A stretch of 11,362 nt of DNA from an uncultured Collinsella sp. (GTDB lineage Bacteria > Actinomycetota > Coriobacteriia > Coriobacteriales > Coriobacteriaceae): assembly GCA_902478995.1 (NCBI GenBank), contig CABSNF010000064.1, positions 1-11,362 on the forward strand, given 5' to 3'. The notes beneath the pieces are model-generated. The model did not search any database, was not told the origin of the DNA, and saw only the letters and a list, made by a program, of their open reading frames with translations. The first letter of the stretch is position 1. Every line of letters begins with the position of its first letter. This document shows positions 1 through 5,616 of this stretch, in pieces. The translations under genes and the position numbers were made by a program.

Positions 1-52
1 CGTAGCTCCCCGGCCCTCTCTACTATGGCTCTACTGTATGTCATGCGGACTC

Positions 53-87
53 TGGAGTGGGTATGATGAATTGGACACCTAGTTAAG
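53..87 (+). repeat. IS left terminal inverted repeat
   Basis: The outer 9 bases TGGAGTGGG are an exact inverse of 1298-1306. Matching then continues with scattered mismatches through ATTGGAC (70-76), and again at TTAAG. The outermost TG is typical of the IS3 family. Confidence 0.8.
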
Positions 88-104
88 AGCGAAAGGTGTT
101 CAAG

Positions 105-404
105 ATGACCCAAAGAAGAAAGCGATACGACAGGCAGTTCAAGGTCTCGGCGGCAAAGGTGGTCCTGTCCGGGGAAATGACGGTCAAAGGCCTATCGGAG
201 GAACTCGGCATAAAGGATTCGACGCTGAGAAGATGGGCCCGCGAATACGAGGAGATGGGAGACGGCGCGTTCCCCGGAAACGGCTCCCCGAAGATCAACA
301 AGGATTACGAGATCGTGAAGCTCAAGAAGAAGGTCGAGGAGCTCGAGCGCGAGAACGAGATGCTAAAAAATTTCCGGGCCTTCTTGGGTCAAGACCATGC
401 GTGA
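105..404 (+). CDS. IS3-family transposase OrfA (DNA-binding subunit)
   Basis: A 99-aa protein that should bind the ends of the insertion sequence. Residues about 5-50 form a helix-turn-helix of the IS3 OrfA type (basic start [10 protein letters not shown], then [18 protein letters not shown]). They are followed by the AFPGNG turn typical of the IS3 subgroup and a heptad-like leucine/glutamate helix (about residues 68-90, [16 protein letters not shown]), the usual dimerisation zipper. ATG 105 is preferred because GAAAGG sits 8 bases upstream; an in-frame GTG at 96 is the alternative. A run of six A (365-370) in the last codons, read as A-AAA-AAT, is a plausible -1 slippage site into orfB. The orfB frame also opens with GTG at 401, overlapping the orfA stop. 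Confidence 0.9.
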   Translation: MTQRRKRYDRQFKVSAAKVVLSGEMTVKGLSEELGIKDSTLRRWAREYEEMGDGAFPGNGSPKINKDYEIVKLKKKVEELERENEMLKNFRAFLGQDHA

Positions 405-1266
405 GGTTCGAGTTCCTCAAAGAGCATAGGGGCGAGATCGGCCCCATCAAGAAGGCATGCGGGCTGATGAAAGTCTCGAAATCCGGTTTCTACGAGTATC
501 TCGGCCGGAAGAAGTCCGACGCCCAGATAGAGCGGGAGGCGATCGAAGGTTTCGTCGTCGAGGCCTTCGAGCGGCATAAGGGCCGTTACGGCTACCGGCG
601 CATCAACCGCGAACTGCGAAAAAGCGGCATCGTCGTGAGCGAGAAGCGCGTGCTCCGCATCATGCAGAAGCTCGGACTTGCCGGAAAGGGCGCGACCCGA
701 AAACACCGCATCCAGAAGAAGGTCGAGCCGGGAGACCCTCGGTTGAACCTGGTAGAGCGCGCTTTCACCGTGGGCGAGCGCAACAGGCTTTGGGTGGGCG
801 ACATCACCTACATACCCACAAGAGAAGGGTGGCTCTATCTCGCAGCCGTGATAGACGCCTTCTCCCGCAAGGTCGTGGGCTGGTCAATGTCCGAGCGCAT
901 CACCGAAAGGTCGCGATCGACGCGATGGAGCAGGCGGTCGGCAGGGAGGGTCCGCCAGATGACGGCAGCCTCGTCTTCCATGACGATCGGGGCGCGCAGT
1001 ACACCTCCCGTTCCTTCCAGCGGTGTCTGGACTCGCATGGCATAGTCCAGTCGGTATCAAGGCCCGGCACGCCGCTGGACAACGCGGTGGCCGAGTCGTT
1101 CTTCAAGACGCTGAAAAGGGAATTGGTGAAAGAGAGGAGCTATGGGACGAGGGACGAGGCCAAGCAGGACATCTTCAAGTACATAGAGCTCTATTACAAT
1201 AGGGTGCGCATGCATTCCACCCTGGGCTACATGTCTCCAGTGGAATACGAGCGGCAATACGCTTGA
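401..1266 (+). pseudogene. IS3-family transposase OrfB (DDE integrase), frameshifted
   Basis: This is the catalytic subunit of the IS. The N-terminal part reads in one frame: an HTH_21-like region SKSGFYEY, then YGYRRI, then the first catalytic Asp in WVGDITYIP (codon 800-802). It becomes unrelated near 911. The rest continues in another frame: [10 protein letters not shown] with the second Asp at 985-987, then DNAVAESFFKTLKRE with Glu at 1093-1095, ending YNRVRMHSTLGYMSPVEYE. Asp to Glu is 36 codons apart, the classic DD(35)E spacing. Restoring one base around 911 (giving [14 protein letters not shown]) makes a 288-aa product, the normal family length, so a one-base deletion is the simplest explanation. 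GTG 401 overlaps the orfA stop; the natural product is probably an OrfAB fusion made by -1 frameshifting. A sequencing error cannot be excluded. Confidence 0.88.
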
Positions 1267-1270
1267 GGAT

Positions 1271-1306
1271 CCTTAAAAGAAAGTCCAGTTTATCCTTCCC
1301 ACTCCA
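1271..1306 (-). repeat. IS right terminal inverted repeat
   Basis: On the minus strand this reads TGGAGTGGGAAGGATAAACT and then GGAC, matching the left end base for base over the first nine positions. It lies directly after the orfB stop at 1264-1266 and is followed by CTC, the apparent target duplication. Confidence 0.8.
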
Positions 1307-1315
1307 CTCCAAACC

Positions 1316-1337
1316 GGACCTGATGGTCCAACTTTTT
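1316..1337 (+). terminator. Small hairpin plus T-run just outside the IS
   Basis: GGACC, loop TGAT, GGTCC, then AACTTTTT. This has the form of a weak intrinsic terminator on the plus strand. It would have served whatever gene lies left of the IS insertion point. The short 5-bp stem makes this uncertain. Confidence 0.35.
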
Positions 1338-1352
1338 GTCCGCAGTCCCCTA

Positions 1353-1384
1353 ATGTGACAAAGGGACAGTCCCACATGTCACAT
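1353..1384. repeat. Nested palindrome (ATGTGACA...TGTCACAT)
   Basis: ATGTGACA (1353-1360) is exactly inverted as TGTCACAT (1377-1384). Inside it GGGAC-A-GTCCC (1363-1373) forms a second inverted repeat. There is no T-run, so it is not an ordinary terminator. It may be a small dispersed palindromic repeat or a protein-binding site. Confidence 0.6.
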
Positions 1385-1391
1385 CAAAAAG

Positions 1392-1428
1392 AAAGGCGCG
1401 CCGGGGATGAATTCCCTGGCGCGCCTTT
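1392..1428 (-). terminator. cysE transcription terminator
   Basis: The 11-bp arms AAAGGCGCGCC (1392-1402) and GGCGCGCCTTT (1418-1428) are perfectly complementary. On the minus strand the stem is followed by TTTCTTTTTG, a good U-tract. It lies 37 bases past the cysE stop codon. Confidence 0.85.
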
Positions 1429-1465
1429 GCGGTGATGCCGATGTCGTTTTGTGCCGCTTGCGTTC

Positions 1466-2170
1466 TTAGCGTTCGTCCACGAGCTTTGCGACGAGGGCTT
1501 TGAGCTCGGCCACCTCTCGCTCGAGTTCCTTGACGCGGCGGGCGTTCTCGGTGATGCCTTGGCGGTTGAGGGCACTCTGCTCGGCGGCGTCATCGGGCAT
1601 GTACTCGCGATGCTGCTTGGCGTCGAAACTCTCCTCGAACACGCGGCAGCCGTTGCGCTTGATGATGCGTCCCGGCACGCCCACGACGGTGCAGTTGTCG
1701 GGCACGTCCTTAACGACGACCGAGTTGCCGCCGATCTTGACGTTGTTGCCGATGCGGATGTTGCCGAGCACCTTGGCGCCCGTGCCCACGGTGACATTGT
1801 TGCCCAGGGTGGGGTGACGCTTGCCGGTCTCGTTGCCGGTGCCGCCGAGCGTGACGCCCTGGTAGAGCACACAGTTGTCGCCCACAATGGTGGTCTCGCC
1901 GATGACGACGCCCATGGCGTGGTCGATAAAGAAGTGCTTGCCAATCTGCGCGGCAGGGTGAATCTCGACGCCGGTGATGTGGCGGGTGATTTGCGAGAGC
2001 ACGCGGGCGAGCGAGCGATGACCGTGCTCCCACAGCCAGTGCTCGGGCACGTGGTTCCACTTGGCGTGCAGGCCAGGATAGGAAAGGAAGATGACCAGAC
2101 CGTTTTGCGCGGCGGGGTCCTGCGCCTGGACGGTCTTGATGTCCTCGCGAATGGTATTGATAAAGCTCAC
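1466..2170 (-). CDS. cysE: Serine O-acetyltransferase
   Basis: Transfers acetyl from acetyl-CoA to L-serine to give O-acetylserine, the committed step of cysteine synthesis in the cytoplasm. The 234-aa protein has the short-CysE architecture. A helical N-terminus with [20 protein letters not shown] comes first. It is followed by a left-handed beta-helix of hexapeptide repeats (about residues 68-170) with the catalytic Asp-His in [13 protein letters not shown] (D84, H85), the [15 protein letters not shown] loop (H119), and VPGRIIK closing the helix. Residues about 205-232 form a coiled-coil tail ([15 protein letters not shown]). GTG 2170 is chosen because AGGGAGG lies 7-8 bases upstream and the likely -10 TATACT (2212-2217) sits between it and an in-frame ATG at 2245, which would not be transcribed. 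No cysK is visible next to it; it appears monocistronic, with its own terminator. Confidence 0.95.
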   Translation of the reverse strand: MSFINTIREDIKTVQAQDPAAQNGLVIFLSYPGLHAKWNHVPEHWLWEHGHRSLARVLSQITRHITGVEIHPAAQIGKHFFIDHAMGVVIGETTIVGDNCVLYQGVTLGGTGNETGKRHPTLGNNVTVGTGAKVLGNIRIGNNVKIGGNSVVVKDVPDNCTVVGVPGRIIKRNGCRVFEESFDAKQHREYMPDDAAEQSALNRQGITENARRVKELEREVAELKALVAKLVDER

Positions 2171-2211
2171 CGGCCGCCCTCCCTTAGCGCCATGGCAATG
2201 CGATTCAATAA

Positions 2212-2217
2212 AGTATA
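2212..2217 (-). promoter_or_regulatory. Probable cysE -10 element
   Basis: Minus strand TATACT, about 42 bases upstream of the GTG start. No convincing -35 is seen at 16-18 bp. It supports the shorter cysE start. Confidence 0.45.
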
Positions 2218-2341
2218 GCGATTCGCTAGGGATTAAAAAGGACAATCTTGGCGGCTTTGCGCTACAAGTGTCAGTTATGCAAACTTGCTGGTAATGGAGT
2301 CATGCTTTTGTGGGGTTGCGCACGAGGGGGCACCGCAACCG

Positions 2342-2347
2342 TATACT
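2342..2347 (+). promoter_or_regulatory. Probable dedA -10 element
   Basis: Plus strand TATACT, 46 bases before the dedA ATG. TTGCGC at 2316-2321 is the best -35, but the 20-bp spacer is long, so the assignment is tentative. Confidence 0.4.
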
Positions 2348-2393
2348 GGTCAACTTGGACGTATCCGCGCCCACAACTGAGAGGTTTTACTTC

Positions 2394-3032
2394 ATGGGTT
2401 TCATCAATTTTATTGCCGAGCTGCTTAAGGACCCGCGCACCGCGATCGCCAGCTGGATCGCCGCCGGCCCGCTTATGGCCTACGGCTGCGTGTTCCTGAT
2501 CATCTTTATCGAGACGGGCGTGGTGTTCTTCCCGTTCCTTCCTGGCGATTCACTGCTGTTTGCTTCGGGTTTCTTTGCCCACAACGGCGGCTTTAACATC
2601 GTGGCGCTTCTGGCCACCGCATGGGCCGCTGCCATTTTGGGCGATCAGTGCAACTTTATGATCGGTCACTTCTTTGGCCGCAAGATCATCGCTTCGGGCA
2701 AGGTCAAGGCCATGACGCCCGAGCGCATTAAAAAGTCCGAGGACTTCTTGGACAAGTGGGGCCACCTGGCCATCTTCCTGGGTCGCTTCTTCCCGTTTAT
2801 CCGCACCTTTGTGCCCTTTATCGCTGGCATGGGCGGCATGCACTGGCGCAACTTTGTCGTCTTTAACGTGCTGGGCGGCATTACCTGGTCGACGGTCTTT
2901 ACGCTGCTGGGCTACTTCTTTGGCGGCATTCCCTTTGTGCAGGAGCACTTTGAGCTGCTGATTATCGGCATCGTTGCCGTGTCGATCATCCCGACCGTGG
3001 TCGGTCTGGTTAAGGCCAAGCTGGGCAAATAG
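2394..3032 (+). CDS. DedA-family inner-membrane protein
   Basis: A 212-aa polytopic membrane protein of the DedA/SNARE-associated (VTT) family. Members are linked to envelope homeostasis, proton-dependent resistance and flipping of phospholipid or undecaprenyl-phosphate carriers. Family signatures are all present: FIETGVVFFPFLPGDSLLF with E40 and D52, and GRFFPFIRTFVPFIAGMGGM with R131 and R137. These line up, one residue offset, with the residues reported essential in E. coli YqjA (E39, D51, R130, R136). The GRK loop after GHFFG and a C-terminal hydrophobic segment (about 188-205) complete the fold. ATG 2394 is chosen over an upstream in-frame ATG at 2310 because GAGAGG lies 9 bases before it and the upstream extension is not membrane-like. 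It is monocistronic, divergent from cysE and followed by a strong hairpin. The exact substrate cannot be told from sequence. Confidence 0.93.
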   Translation: MGFINFIAELLKDPRTAIASWIAAGPLMAYGCVFLIIFIETGVVFFPFLPGDSLLFASGFFAHNGGFNIVALLATAWAAAILGDQCNFMIGHFFGRKIIASGKVKAMTPERIKKSEDFLDKWGHLAIFLGRFFPFIRTFVPFIAGMGGMHWRNFVVFNVLGGITWSTVFTLLGYFFGGIPFVQEHFELLIIGIVAVSIIPTVVGLVKAKLGK

Positions 3033-3069
3033 AACGCGTAGCTCGAGCCAGCGCGCAGACCGTACAGTT

Positions 3070-3101
3070 GAGGCCCGTCACCGCTTACGGTGGCGGGCCT
3101 C
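3070..3101 (+). terminator. dedA terminator hairpin
   Basis: 14-bp arms, GAGGCCCGTCACCG (3070-3083) with CGGTGGCGGGCCTC (3088-3101), have one G-T pair and a CTTA loop. It lies 37 bases after the dedA stop. The T-run that follows is weak (TTCAGCTT). Confidence 0.75.
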
Positions 3102-3148
3102 TTCAGCTTCGGTCAAATGAAAATACTTTAGTTAGTTAAAGAAAAACG

Positions 3149-3177
3149 TTTTATCCGACGCGCGTGCGGAGTACAAT
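3149..3177 (+). promoter_or_regulatory. Probable ilvE promoter
   Basis: TACAAT at 3172-3177 is a good -10; TTTTAT at 3149-3154 is 17 bp upstream but a poor -35. The sequence just before is AT-rich (3118-3153), unlike the surrounding DNA, and contains CTTTA(N6)TAAAG at 3126-3141, which could be an operator or UP-like element. This promoter would give an untranslated leader of about 145 bases. Confidence 0.45.
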
Positions 3178-3330
3178 CTCGTGCATGCGAATCGACGTAC
3201 CATCGGCTTTGATGCTGTTCGCGTGTCCCGTCCGGCTCTACGCTCCGGGCGTGCGACGTTGCGACGCGGTCGGCCTCGGTCCTTGCGCGCGGGTTCGCGA
3301 GTATGCAACTGTGTATGTAAGGAGCGACAT

Positions 3331-4383
3331 ATGACTGTCGAGAAGAAGGATATCGATTGGGGTAGCCTCGGCTTTGGCTACATGAAGACCGATTACAGCT
3401 ACGAGGCCCATTGGAAGGACGGCGAGTGGGACGAGGGTGGCCTGACCACCGACCACACCCTGCATGTCTCCGAGTGCGGCGGCATCTTCCATTACTGCCA
3501 GGAGGTCTTTGAGGGCCTGAAGGCCTACACCGCCGAGGACGGCAGCATCGTCTGCTTCCGCCCCGACATGAACGCCGAGCGTATGTACAACTCTGCGCAG
3601 CGCCTCGAGATGCCCCCGTTCCCCAAGGACAAGTTCGTCGAGGCTGTCAAGCAGGTCGTTTCTGCAAACGCCGCCTGGGTTCCGCCCTTCGGTTCCGGTG
3701 CGACCCTGTACGTGCGTCCGTTTATGATCGGCTCCGGTGACGTGATTGGCGTGGCTCCCGCTCCTGAGTACACGTTCCGCATTCTCGTGACCCCGGTCGG
3801 TCCGTACTTTAAGGGTGGCCTTAAGCCCGTTAAGCTGCGCGTTTCCGAGTACGACCGTGCCGCACCGCACGGCACCGGCAATATCAAGGCCGGCCTGAAC
3901 TACGCCATGTCCCTCAAGCCCACGATGGAGGCCCATCGCGAGGGCTATGCCGAGAACCTGTATCTCGACTCCGAGTCCCGCACCTATGTCGAGGAGACCG
4001 GCGGCGCCAACGTCCTGTTCGTGAAGGAGGACGGTACGCTCGTCGTTCCGCAGTCGCACACCGACTCCATCCTGCCTTCCATCACCCGTCGTTCGCTCGT
4101 TCAGGTTGCTCGGGACCTGGGTATGACCGTCGATCAGCGCCCCGTCGAATGGGTCGAGGTCAAGGCCGGCACCTTTGTGGAGTGCGGCCTGTGCGGCACC
4201 GCTGCCGTCATCTCCCCGGTTGGCGAGATCGACAACAAGGTTTACGGCGCCGACGAGACCGTGACCTTCCCGGCTGGCTACACCGAGATCGGGCCTGTGA
4301 TGAAGAAGCTCCGCGAGACCCTGACTGGTATCCAGTCTGGTGCTGTCGAGGATAAGCACAACTGGGTTTACACCGTCGCGTAA
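3331..4383 (+). CDS. ilvE: Branched-chain amino acid aminotransferase (PLP fold type IV)
   Basis: Interconverts leucine, isoleucine and valine with their 2-keto acids, using glutamate/2-oxoglutarate and pyridoxal phosphate. The 350-aa length and opening DIDWGSLGFGYMKTDYSY place it in the group II (BCAT-like) branch of the family. Key segments are HYCQEVFEGLKAY (about 54-66), YVRPFMIGSGDVIGV (127-141), GTGNIKAGLNYAMSL with the PLP lysine K186, YVEETGGANVLFV (219-231) with the family glutamate, and ECGLCGTAAVISPVGEI (284-300), the phosphate-binding turn. The last contains a CxxC pair (C285, C288), reminiscent of the redox CXXC of mammalian BCATs; whether it works that way is unknown. The start is firm: AAGGAG lies 6 bases before ATG 3331, while the in-frame extension back to 3181 is arginine-rich and unlike protein of this family. 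The gene stands alone, with its own leader and a large terminator. Confidence 0.95.
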   Translation: MTVEKKDIDWGSLGFGYMKTDYSYEAHWKDGEWDEGGLTTDHTLHVSECGGIFHYCQEVFEGLKAYTAEDGSIVCFRPDMNAERMYNSAQRLEMPPFPKDKFVEAVKQVVSANAAWVPPFGSGATLYVRPFMIGSGDVIGVAPAPEYTFRILVTPVGPYFKGGLKPVKLRVSEYDRAAPHGTGNIKAGLNYAMSLKPTMEAHREGYAENLYLDSESRTYVEETGGANVLFVKEDGTLVVPQSHTDSILPSITRRSLVQVARDLGMTVDQRPVEWVEVKAGTFVECGLCGTAAVISPVGEIDNKVYGADETVTFPAGYTEIGPVMKKLRETLTGIQSGAVEDKHNWVYTVA

Positions 4384-4410
4384 GCTGTCTTACGGATGTG
4401 TCCGGCCCGA

Positions 4411-4529
4411 GGGCACCTTCCTTTCCGGCGCGTCCTCGGACATGAAAGAGCCCCCGCTGCGCACTTCGTGCGGCGGGGGTTCTTTCGTCCTGCGGAGTGC
4501 GCCGGAAAGGAAGGTCGCCCTTTTGTTTT
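4411..4529 (+). terminator. Very long compound hairpin with T-tract after ilvE
   Basis: Arms 4411-4464 and 4468-4520 are inverse copies around a TTC loop. The outer part ACCTTCCTTTCCGGCGC is an exact 17-bp match; the middle (around 4432-4443 and 4487-4498) pairs poorly; the inner part GAAAGAGCCCCCGC pairs with GCGGGGGTTCTTTC with one G-T. The T-rich run TTTTGTTTT (4521-4529) follows directly. It lies 28 bases past the ilvE stop and must act as its terminator, but it is far longer than needed. It may be two nested terminators or an inserted palindromic element. Confidence 0.8.
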
Positions 4530-4557
4530 GGTTCGCGCCGTGTGGGGGTGGTGGCGA

Positions 4558-4760
4558 CGTGCATTTTTGCGAGTATTCTGCAATCGAAGGCCCCTGCATA
4601 CCGACCTCGGGCAAAAAATCGGGATTTCTCGATGTTTTCTACGGATGATGGGCGGGGTTATGGGCTGACAGCGTTTGATTTGCAGGGATATTCGCGGTCT
4701 TTGGAATTTATCGTGGCGCCCGAAGCTCTTGGTTATGTTGAATACTCCTAAAAATGCACG
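4558..4760. repeat. MITE-like element with 21-bp terminal inverted repeats
   Basis: The left end CGTGCATTTTT-GC-GAGTATTC (4558-4578) is inverted at the right end as GAATACTC-CT-AAAAATGCACG (4740-4760), 19 of 21 bases identical. The 203-bp span holds no convincing gene; the frames open across it are short, lack ribosome sites and run through the terminal repeats. The size, terminal repeats and lack of coding resemble a non-autonomous transposable element or a structured non-coding RNA element. No clear target duplication is seen. It occupies most of the gene-free stretch between ilvE and lemA. Confidence 0.65.
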
Positions 4761-4790
4761 GCGCTTAGAGGGGGACCTTCGCGAAAAAGG

Positions 4791-4829
4791 AAACTGCCCC
4801 GTCGAAGTATGCATTCGACGGGGCAGTTT
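4791..4829 (-). terminator. lemA transcription terminator
   Basis: A perfect 16-bp stem: AAACTGCCCCGTCGAA (4791-4806), a 7-base loop, and TTCGACGGGGCAGTTT (4814-4829). On the minus strand it ends GTTTCCTTTTT, a good U-tract. It lies 36 bases beyond the lemA stop. Confidence 0.88.
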
Positions 4830-4865
4830 ATGCATTTGGCCGATTAAGGATGCGCTGCCAAACTA

Positions 4866-5417
4866 CTAGAACTTGACGGTCGGGGCCTGACGGGCTGCTT
4901 CGGCGGCCTCGAAGCCCTGGCGCTCCTTAAACTGGAAGATGCCGGCAAAGATGACAGCCGGGAACGTCTGAATGGCGTTATTGTAGCTGAGCACGCAATC
5001 GTTGTAGCTCTGGCGTGCATAGCTAATCTTGTTCTCGGTATCCTCGAGCGATGCCTGCAGCTGCGTAAAGTTGGTGTTTGCCTTAAGATCGGGATAGGCC
5101 TCGGCTACGGCGAAGAGCTGACGCAGCGCACCGGTCAGCACGTTGTCGGCTTCCATCTTGGCCTCGGGCGTGGTGGCCTTGACGGCGGTGTTACGCGCGC
5201 TGATCACGGCGGAGAGCGTCTCCTGCTCGTGCTTGGCGTAGCCCTTGACGGTCTCGACCAGGTTGGGGATCAGGTCGTTGCGGCGCTGCAACTGCGTATC
5301 GATGTTCTGCCAGGCGTTATCGATGCGGTTACGCTTGGTGACCATGTTGTTGTAGATGCCGGCGATGGCGCAGGCAATCACAATGACAACAACGATGCCG
5401 ATGATGACGGGAAGCAT
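4866..5417 (-). CDS. lemA: LemA family protein
   Basis: A 183-aa membrane-anchored protein of the LemA family, whose biochemical function is not established. One N-terminal transmembrane helix (about residues 2-22, LPVIIGIVVVIVIACAIAGI) is followed by the family core YNNMVTKRNRIDNAWQNIDTQLQRRNDLIPNLVETVKGYAKHEQETL (about 22-68). A long helical domain follows, with DLKANTNFTQLQASLEDTENKISYARQSYNDCVLSYNNAIQTFP and the FKERQGFEA end. The length and order match the family, so the gene is intact. ATG 5417 is chosen because GGAG lies 5 bases upstream and the TM helix starts directly; the upstream in-frame extension to 5642 overlaps the divergent regulator. It is expressed alone: its own promoter region, then a strong terminator. 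It is divergent from the TetR-type gene, which could be a regulatory partner, though nothing proves this. Confidence 0.94.
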   Translation of the reverse strand: MLPVIIGIVVVIVIACAIAGIYNNMVTKRNRIDNAWQNIDTQLQRRNDLIPNLVETVKGYAKHEQETLSAVISARNTAVKATTPEAKMEADNVLTGALRQLFAVAEAYPDLKANTNFTQLQASLEDTENKISYARQSYNDCVLSYNNAIQTFPAVIFAGIFQFKERQGFEAAEAARQAPTVKF

Positions 5418-5464
5418 GATGTCTCCGTTTCGAATGGCCGCGGCGGCATGCGCCAGCTGCCGTT

Positions 5465-5486
5465 GGTATAACGCTACTAGTATACC
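5465..5486. promoter_or_regulatory. lemA promoter region with palindrome over the -10
   Basis: GGTATA (5465-5470) and TATACC (5481-5486) form an inverted repeat with a 10-base spacer. The right arm overlaps minus-strand TATACT (5479-5484), the best -10 for lemA, about 62 bases upstream of its ATG. A repressor bound here would block lemA. The neighbouring TetR-type protein is the natural candidate, by position only. Confidence 0.4.
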
Positions 5487-5616
5487 CGCAACGTTTTGCC
5501 GTGCCGAACTTTCCGGTAAGCGTTGTGTTTTCGGCGGGGTTGGCACCGGGGCAAAGCGCGCGAGGTACAGGTGTAAGATATGCGACAGATTGACGAGTGT
5601 TGTCTTTGCCCTGAGG

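Larger units (their letters stand above)
53..1306 (+). mobile_element. IS3-family insertion sequence, complete, transposase frameshifted
   Basis: A 1254-bp element. The left end starts TGGAGTGGG at 53 and the right end finishes CCCACTCCA at 1306. Reading inward, positions 53-76 match the complement of 1283-1306 at about 20 of 24 bases, and TTAAG is again shared further in (83-87 with 1274-1278). The ends have the TG...CA form known for IS3. The trinucleotide CTC lies immediately outside both ends (50-52 and 1307-1309), which fits the 3-bp target duplication of IS3-type transposition. Inside are orfA and an overlapping orfB in the -1 frame, the standard IS3 arrangement. An internal one-base frameshift in orfB suggests this copy cannot make active transposase by itself. 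The boundaries come from the repeat alignment by eye; a second copy in the genome would confirm them. Confidence 0.88.

Noticed and set aside
1322..1335. Alternative IS right end: complement reads AGTTGGACC, resembling ATTGGACAC in the left end
   Set aside because: The match is short and gives no target duplication; the end at 1306 gives a longer match, TG/CA termini and CTC on both sides.
1451..2218. A 255-codon open frame on the plus strand opposite cysE
   Set aside because: Mirror of the cysE codons; repetitive Val/Ala/Asp/His content and no domain.
2171..2245. Longer CysE starting at ATG 2245
   Set aside because: The likely -10 TATACT at 2212-2217 would lie inside it, and GTG 2170 has a strong AGGGAGG.
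3181..3330. N-terminal extension of ilvE by 50 codons
   Set aside because: No ribosome site, arginine-rich, begins at the probable transcription start; ATG 3331 has AAGGAG at ideal distance and family-like N-terminus.
3238..4359. A 373-codon open frame on the minus strand opposite ilvE
   Set aside because: Antisense shadow of a strongly recognised gene in high-GC DNA; composition is low-complexity (Gly/Ala/Val/Leu/Asp-rich), and it matches no protein family I recognise.
4368..4835. A 155-codon minus-strand frame across the hairpin and MITE-like element
   Set aside because: It runs through two inverted repeats and a terminator; arginine-rich composition, no family resemblance. It is probably accidental, though a frame inside the repeat could be conserved by chance.
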